A stretch of 64,000 bases of DNA from an uncultured Opitutia bacterium (lineage in GTDB: Bacteria; Verrucomicrobiota; Verrucomicrobiia; Opitutales; Opitutaceae). A model generated the notes under the pieces. That model searched no databases. It saw only the letters and a program-made list of their open reading frames with translations, and was not told the DNA's origin. Location: assembly GCA_903820035.1 (NCBI GenBank), contig CAIJFT010000331.1, positions 1-64,000 on the forward strand, written 5' to 3'. Position numbers and translations under genes: made by a program. Shown here piece after piece: positions 60,108 to 64,000 of this stretch; the stretch's first letter is position 1; each line of letters begins with the position of its first letter.

Positions 60108-61325
60108 TTACGCCTGCAGGCCGGAGAGGTCGGCCTGGAGTTTCGTTTTGGAGGCGACGAGTTCGGTCCAGGTCACCGTGCGTTTCTCCTGCGCGGCCGT
60201 GCGGCCCATGATCGCGACCAGCGTGCTCGTGACGCTCGGCTCTACGGTAACATTGGCGGCGGCCTTGCGCAGCACCTGATCATGGAAAGCCGTGATGTTG
60301 GTGATGACGCCTTCCTTGTAGATCGCGCCGGTCATGCCGCCGCGGTAGAAGAGGTCGGCGGCGCCGCGGATCATCACCTGTCCGCCGTATTTGGTGGAGA
60401 GCACGCCCTTCGTCGTGAAGACGCGGTTGGTGATTCCGCCGGGTTCGCCGTGGGAGTCGAACTGGCGCGAGCTGAACGTCACGCCGACCTGGTTGGCGTA
60501 CTCATAGGTGAGCGCGTAGTGATCCCACGCATTGCCGACGTCGATGCGTACGCGGCGGCCGCCGGTGCCGGTGCAGCGGACGGGCGGGGTGTCCTTCATC
60601 GTCCAGCTCATGACGTCGAGCGTATGGATGTTCTGCTCGACGATGATGTCACCGGACAACGCCTGGTCGAAAACCCAGTTGTGCAGCCGTGCTTCCGGCG
60701 AGCCGGGCGGCGACTTGATGGGGAGGCGTTCGGCGTGGTAGGCGGCCTCGGCGAAGCAGATGTCACCCAGCGCCCCGGAGTGGAGCCGGCGCAGGGCCTC
60801 GATGTAGAACTCGTTCGCGCGGGTCTGGAAATCCACGAGGAAGACCTGGCCCTTGCGGCGGGCGGTTTGCCCCGACTCGGCGATCGAGTGGCAGCCGGGG
60901 ACGTCGACCGCGACCGGCTTCGCGAGGTAGACGTGCAGCCCCGCGGCGACGGCGGCCTGCGCCTGCTCGGGGTGGAAATACGGCGGGCTGATGATCGCGA
61001 TGGCGTCGAGTCCGCCCGCGGCGATCATCTTCTGCGCGCACTGCAGGCCGGTGTAGCTGCGGATGCCGGTCAGTTTGTTTTTGGTGAGGCTGGCGTCGAT
61101 ACGCGTCTGAAAATAGTCGGCGATCGCCACGATGTCGTAGCCCCCGTGGAGCTTGAACAGATCGGTGATCCATTGGCCGCGGCTGCCGCAACCGACGACC
61201 CCGAGCCGCAATCGGGAGTTCGCGGTGGAGCCCTGGGCGGTGGCGCGGCTAAGCGCAGAAGCGGCGGCAAGACCGACGCCGGCCTGAGCGATAAACTGGC
61301 GACGCGTGACATCCGGGGTGTTCAT
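60108..61325 (-). CDS. Tat-exported Gfo/Idh/MocA-family oxidoreductase
   Basis: A 405-aa oxidoreductase starting MNTPDVTRRQFIAQAGVGLAAASALS, a twin-arginine signal peptide. The Rossmann loop GVVGCGSRGQWITDLF lies near 42 and VYLAKPVAVD near 133 holds the catalytic lysine. Tat-exported members are common in Verrucomicrobia and Planctomycetes. Export through Tat implies a folded protein with bound NAD(P). It follows the exported isomerase in the same operon. Substrate unknown. Confidence 0.9.
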   Translation of the reverse strand: MNTPDVTRRQFIAQAGVGLAAASALSRATAQGSTANSRLRLGVVGCGSRGQWITDLFKLHGGYDIVAIADYFQTRIDASLTKNKLTGIRSYTGLQCAQKMIAAGGLDAIAIISPPYFHPEQAQAAVAAGLHVYLAKPVAVDVPGCHSIAESGQTARRKGQVFLVDFQTRANEFYIEALRRLHSGALGDICFAEAAYHAERLPIKSPPGSPEARLHNWVFDQALSGDIIVEQNIHTLDVMSWTMKDTPPVRCTGTGGRRVRIDVGNAWDHYALTYEYANQVGVTFSSRQFDSHGEPGGITNRVFTTKGVLSTKYGGQVMIRGAADLFYRGGMTGAIYKEGVITNITAFHDQVLRKAAANVTVEPSVTSTLVAIMGRTAAQEKRTVTWTELVASKTKLQADLSGLQA

Positions 61326-61465
61326 GGCGATGAGTTGATTGAGGTTTAGGACGGACTAGACAGAGACGTGAAGCTGGGGGGGCGTTCGGGTAGGAGCGGG
61401 CTGGAGCGCACGAGAAGGTGGGTTCCGTTTTCCCCGACGGGCTGGATCAGGTGCCGAGGGAAAGC

Positions 61466-61514
61466 GGAAGGGAGGCCCGACAGGTCGGCAGCCCGCTGGG
61501 GAAAGCGGGCCCCA
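61466..61514. repeat. GGAGGCCCG multi-hairpin extragenic palindrome (copy 3)
   Basis: GGGAGGCCCGAC and GCGGGCCCCACC are imperfect inverted ends, with CCGAC/GTCGG and CCCGCT/AGCGGG inside. It lies in the gap before the SIS gene. Confidence 0.55.
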
Positions 61515-61556
61515 CCGATGCAGCGGGTTCATGGTGTGCGGCGGTCGGATCGGCGT

Positions 61557-62330
61557 TCATAGCTTCGCGTAGAGCGGGGCGAGGCGGTGGGCGTGTTCGT
61601 CGTACGCGGCCTCGAACAGCTCGGTGGCGCGCTGGTTGCCGACGATCACGCCGGCGCTGAGGACTTTCGGCGGACATCCGGCGGCGGTGAGGCGCGCGGC
61701 GACCTCGGCCTTGATCGTGTTTACGATGAGACAGCCGCCAACGGTGGAGCCTGGTGCGACGGGTGTATCGAGACCTTCGATCTTTACCATCGCATCGCCC
61801 ACGGGCGCGCCGGTGTCGAGGATGAGGTCGGCGAAGTCGGTGAGCTTTTTGCCGTCGGCGCGGCGCGAGGTGGACGCCTCCGCGTGCGCGCGGCTGACGA
61901 GCGCCACGACGCGGACGCCGCGTTGCTGGAACTGCTCGGCCATCTCGATCGGAACGATGTTGCAGCCGCTCGAGGACACGACGAGCGCGGTGTCGCGCGG
62001 GTCGAGGGCGTAGTTGCGCAAAATGCGTTCGGCGAGGCCGCTGACGTTTTCGAGAAACATCGCCTGCCGCTGGCCATTCGCGCCGACGACCAGGTTGTGG
62101 AACGAGAGCGAGAGTTCGACGATCGGGTTGAAGCCGGGAAACGAGCCGTAGCGCGGCCACATCTCCTCGACCATGATGCGCGAGTGGCCGGAGCCGAAGA
62201 GGTGGACCATGCGTCCGGCGCCGATGGTGCCGGCGAACCAGTCGGCGGCGGTGGCGATGACGGACGATTGGGCGGCGACGGCGTCAATGAGGCCGCGCGC
62301 CTTGGTCAGGTAGGTTTCAGTGGGAGTCAT
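61557..62330 (-). CDS. SIS-domain sugar isomerase-like protein
   Basis: A 257-aa single SIS-domain protein. The ATG at 62330 gives MTPTETYLTKARGLIDAV; the longer ORF is antisense to the ROK gene. The sugar-phosphate loop is HLFGSGHSRIMVEEMWPRYGSF (about 43-64) and ALVVSSSGCNIVPIEMAE near 117. It is the last gene of an operon in which stop and start codons overlap (ATGA) with the ROK kinase. It is a paralogue of the truncated SIS gene at the window end. An amino-sugar or ketose phosphate isomerase is likely. Confidence 0.88.
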   Translation of the reverse strand: MTPTETYLTKARGLIDAVAAQSSVIATAADWFAGTIGAGRMVHLFGSGHSRIMVEEMWPRYGSFPGFNPIVELSLSFHNLVVGANGQRQAMFLENVSGLAERILRNYALDPRDTALVVSSSGCNIVPIEMAEQFQQRGVRVVALVSRAHAEASTSRRADGKKLTDFADLILDTGAPVGDAMVKIEGLDTPVAPGSTVGGCLIVNTIKAEVAARLTAAGCPPKVLSAGVIVGNQRATELFEAAYDEHAHRLAPLYAKL

Positions 62331-63226
62331 GCGGGAGAGGTGAGGGCATAGTGCGCGGCGCCGATCGCGCCGGCGCGGTCGCCGAGCGCGCCGGGCACGA
62401 CGGGCACGCGATGGCCGCCGGGGCGCCATTCGATGCGGGCGAGTTCGGTTGCGAGCGGGGCGAAGAGGGCGTCGCCGGCCTGGGCGATGCCGCCCCCGAG
62501 AACGATGACCGCGGGGTCGAACGCGTTGATGCACGACGCGAGCGTGGTTGCGAGGGCCTTGACCGAGCGCAGCCATACGGCTGAAGCCGCGGTGTCGCCG
62601 GCGCGGTGGGCGGCGACGAGAGCGGCGGTCGAGGTGAATTTCCCCAGCGTGCGCGCGGCGACCGTGCAATCGCCGATCAGCACCTCGATTGCGCCGGGCA
62701 TGCCGGTGATACTCACGGGTCCGTCGGGATCGAGCGACATGTGTCCGAGGTGGCCGGCGCGGCCGATGGCGCCGCGCAAGAGGTGTCCGTCGCAGATCAC
62801 CGCGCCGCCGACGCCGGTGCCGAGCGTCAGCATCACGACATGACGCTGGCCACGCGCCGCGCCGGACCAAGCCTCGCCGAGGACGGCCGCGTGCGCGTCG
62901 TTGAGCACGGGGACGAGGCCGGGGCGCCCGAGCTGGGTGGTCCAGTCAAGGCCGACCAGACCGGCAAGTTTGCCGGGGAGGTGGGCGATGCTGCGGGCGT
63001 CGGGGGCGGCGAGGCCGGGCGCGCAGACGCCGATCGCATCAGGTGTCGAGCCGAGTTCGCGGGCGAAATCGGCAAGCGTCGCCTGCACGGCGGCGATCCA
63101 ATCGGCGGCGCCGGCGGTACCGTCGCGCGTGGCGCGGGCGGCGTGGGCGAGCACGGTGCCGTCGGTCGAGACGGCGACGGCCTTGAGGTTGGTGCCCCCG
63201 ATGTCGATGCCCGCGGCCCAAGTCAT
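62327..63226 (-). CDS. ROK-family sugar kinase lacking the usual zinc motif
   Basis: A 299-aa ROK protein. The ATG at 63226 gives MTWAAGIDIGGTNLKAVAV, with the phosphate loop DIGGTNLK near 7-14; VLNDAHAAVLGE near 108 carries the catalytic aspartate and LGTGVGGAVI near 134 the second phosphate motif. The ROK zinc-finger CxCGxxGCxE is replaced: GHLGHMSLDPDGPVSITGMPGAIE has no cysteines, although the histidine and final glutamate remain. No helix-turn-helix is present, so it is a kinase and not a repressor. It overlaps both flanking SIS genes by 4 bp. It probably phosphorylates a sugar used by the SIS proteins. Confidence 0.88.
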   Translation of the reverse strand: MTWAAGIDIGGTNLKAVAVSTDGTVLAHAARATRDGTAGAADWIAAVQATLADFARELGSTPDAIGVCAPGLAAPDARSIAHLPGKLAGLVGLDWTTQLGRPGLVPVLNDAHAAVLGEAWSGAARGQRHVVMLTLGTGVGGAVICDGHLLRGAIGRAGHLGHMSLDPDGPVSITGMPGAIEVLIGDCTVAARTLGKFTSTAALVAAHRAGDTAASAVWLRSVKALATTLASCINAFDPAVIVLGGGIAQAGDALFAPLATELARIEWRPGGHRVPVVPGALGDRAGAIGAAHYALTSPA

Positions 63227-64000
63227 TGGTAGAGGTGGGCCACGCTCTTGCGGTAGCCCTCGTAGTAGGCCTCGAGTTGTGCTTCGGCGGCGTGGGCGGT
63301 GGTCGTGCCGACAAACTGGTGGCTCGGCAGCATCACGGGCGTGTGCCCACGGCGCAGGAGCCGTTCGGCGGTTTCGCAGCGCAGCATGTTGATCAGCATG
63401 GCGCCGGTAACCGTGGAGGTCGGGCCCGTGCGCCAGGTCAGGCCGGGGACTTCGACGACGCAGTCGCCGGGCGGGCAGTGGTTGTCGAGGACGATGTCGG
63501 CGACATCGATGAGCTTCTTGCCCGAGGAGTGCGAAGGCTGCGACTGCGAGCAGTGGGCGACGGAGACGAGCCCGATGACGGGGAGTCCGCGGGCCTTGGC
63601 GCCGAGGGCCATCTCGACGATGAGCGGGCGGATGCCGGAGGTGGAAATGACGATGAAGGCGTCGTGCGGTCCGAACTTGAAACCCGCGAGCAGTTGTTCG
63701 GCGTAGCCCTCGATCTTTTCGAGGAAGAGCGGACCGCGCAGGCCGTTCATGCCGACGGTGGCGCAGTGTTGCGAGACGGCTTGTTCGGCCCAGGAGTAGA
63801 AACCGACGAAGCAACCCTGCCGCGGCGCCATCTCCTCGCACATCATGCGCGAGTGGCCGGCGCCGAACATGAAGATGAGCCCGCCCTTGGCGATGCGCTC
63901 CGCGCAGAGTTCGGCGGCGCGCTCGATCGCGGGCAGCTGCGTGGCGCGGAGGTTCGCGAGAAGTTGCTGGGTTTTGTCGAAGTAGTCGGTGGCGGAGGAC
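63223..64000 (-). CDS. SIS-domain sugar isomerase-like protein, cut by window end
   Basis: The frame continues open from the ORF-track start (63870) to base 64000, giving SSATDYFDKTQQLLANLRATQ upstream, so the N-terminus lies beyond the window and the ATG at 63870 is internal. The SIS loop IFMFGAGHSRMMCEEMAPRQGCF and IVISTSGIRPLIVEMAL are clear. It resembles the SIS protein at 61557-62330 and its stop codon overlaps the ROK start by 4 bp. The first gene(s) of this operon are outside the window. Confidence 0.9.
   Translation of the reverse strand, partial: SSATDYFDKTQQLLANLRATQLPAIERAAELCAERIAKGGLIFMFGAGHSRMMCEEMAPRQGCFVGFYSWAEQAVSQHCATVGMNGLRGPLFLEKIEGYAEQLLAGFKFGPHDAFIVISTSGIRPLIVEMALGAKARGLPVIGLVSVAHCSQSQPSHSSGKKLIDVADIVLDNHCPPGDCVVEVPGLTWRTGPTSTVTGAMLINMLRCETAERLLRRGHTPVMLPSHQFVGTTTAHAAEAQLEAYYEGYRKSVAHLYQ

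Overview
The window looks like a chromosomal segment of a high-GC member of the Verrucomicrobiota, most likely the Opitutaceae. This is inferred from gene content, not from a marker search. The main pointers are a double-length UvrA (a trait known from Chlamydia, in the same superphylum), a McsA-McsB-ClpC operon outside the Firmicutes, large TonB-dependent receptors with verrucomicrobial architecture, several sulfatases, many Gfo/Idh/MocA oxidoreductases and TIM-barrel sugar isomerases, and starts that mostly lack a Shine-Dalgarno sequence. No rRNA, tRNA, CRISPR array, transposase or integrase was found.

Layout. 1-0.8 kb: C-terminus of a TonB-dependent receptor. 0.9-3.1 kb: sucC-sucD (minus). 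3.3-3.8 kb: small CII-like DNA-binding protein. 4.0-11.8 kb: the 1963-residue UvrA, a DeoR regulator and a glycosyltransferase (minus). 11.8-13.8 kb: small membrane protein and dihydrolipoamide dehydrogenase. 14.0-16.7 kb: CBS-regulated pyrophosphatase and a pseudopilin (minus). 16.8-23.9 kb: branched-chain aminotransferase, mcsA-mcsB-clpC and a secreted transglutaminase-like protein. 23.9-29.0 kb: LysR regulator divergent from leuC-leuD, then exbB-exbD and an SDR. 29.2-37.1 kb: a small ORF, purL (minus), and purF and purM (plus).

From 37 kb to the end the window is largely carbohydrate catabolism. 37.3-40.9 kb is a tight four-gene operon (hexulose-phosphate-synthase-like decarboxylase, zinc-type dehydrogenase, SDR, sugar isomerase). 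42.4-54.7 kb (plus) carries a secreted isomerase, three exported sulfatases, an HGSNAT-like membrane acyltransferase, a NagA-like deacetylase and a TonB-dependent receptor; together these suggest uptake and desulfation of a sulfated, probably amino-sugar-containing glycan. 54.9-64 kb (minus) carries three Gfo/Idh/MocA proteins, an UlaG-like hydrolase, a MetE-like protein, a Tat-exported isomerase and an overlapping SIS-ROK-SIS operon.

Laid over the genes are short-period repeats and extragenic palindromes. Seven-base tandem repeats (GTTGAGN type and an AANNCCA type) occur between genes and also in frame inside uvrA (three sites) and, in decayed form, purL, where they encode peptides such as STLNAQ. 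Several palindrome families fill the gaps. These repeats, the CCC-ATG start context, a possible structured leader before exbB, and enzymes with altered metal motifs (NagA-like, ROK, MDR) are the points most worth a second look.
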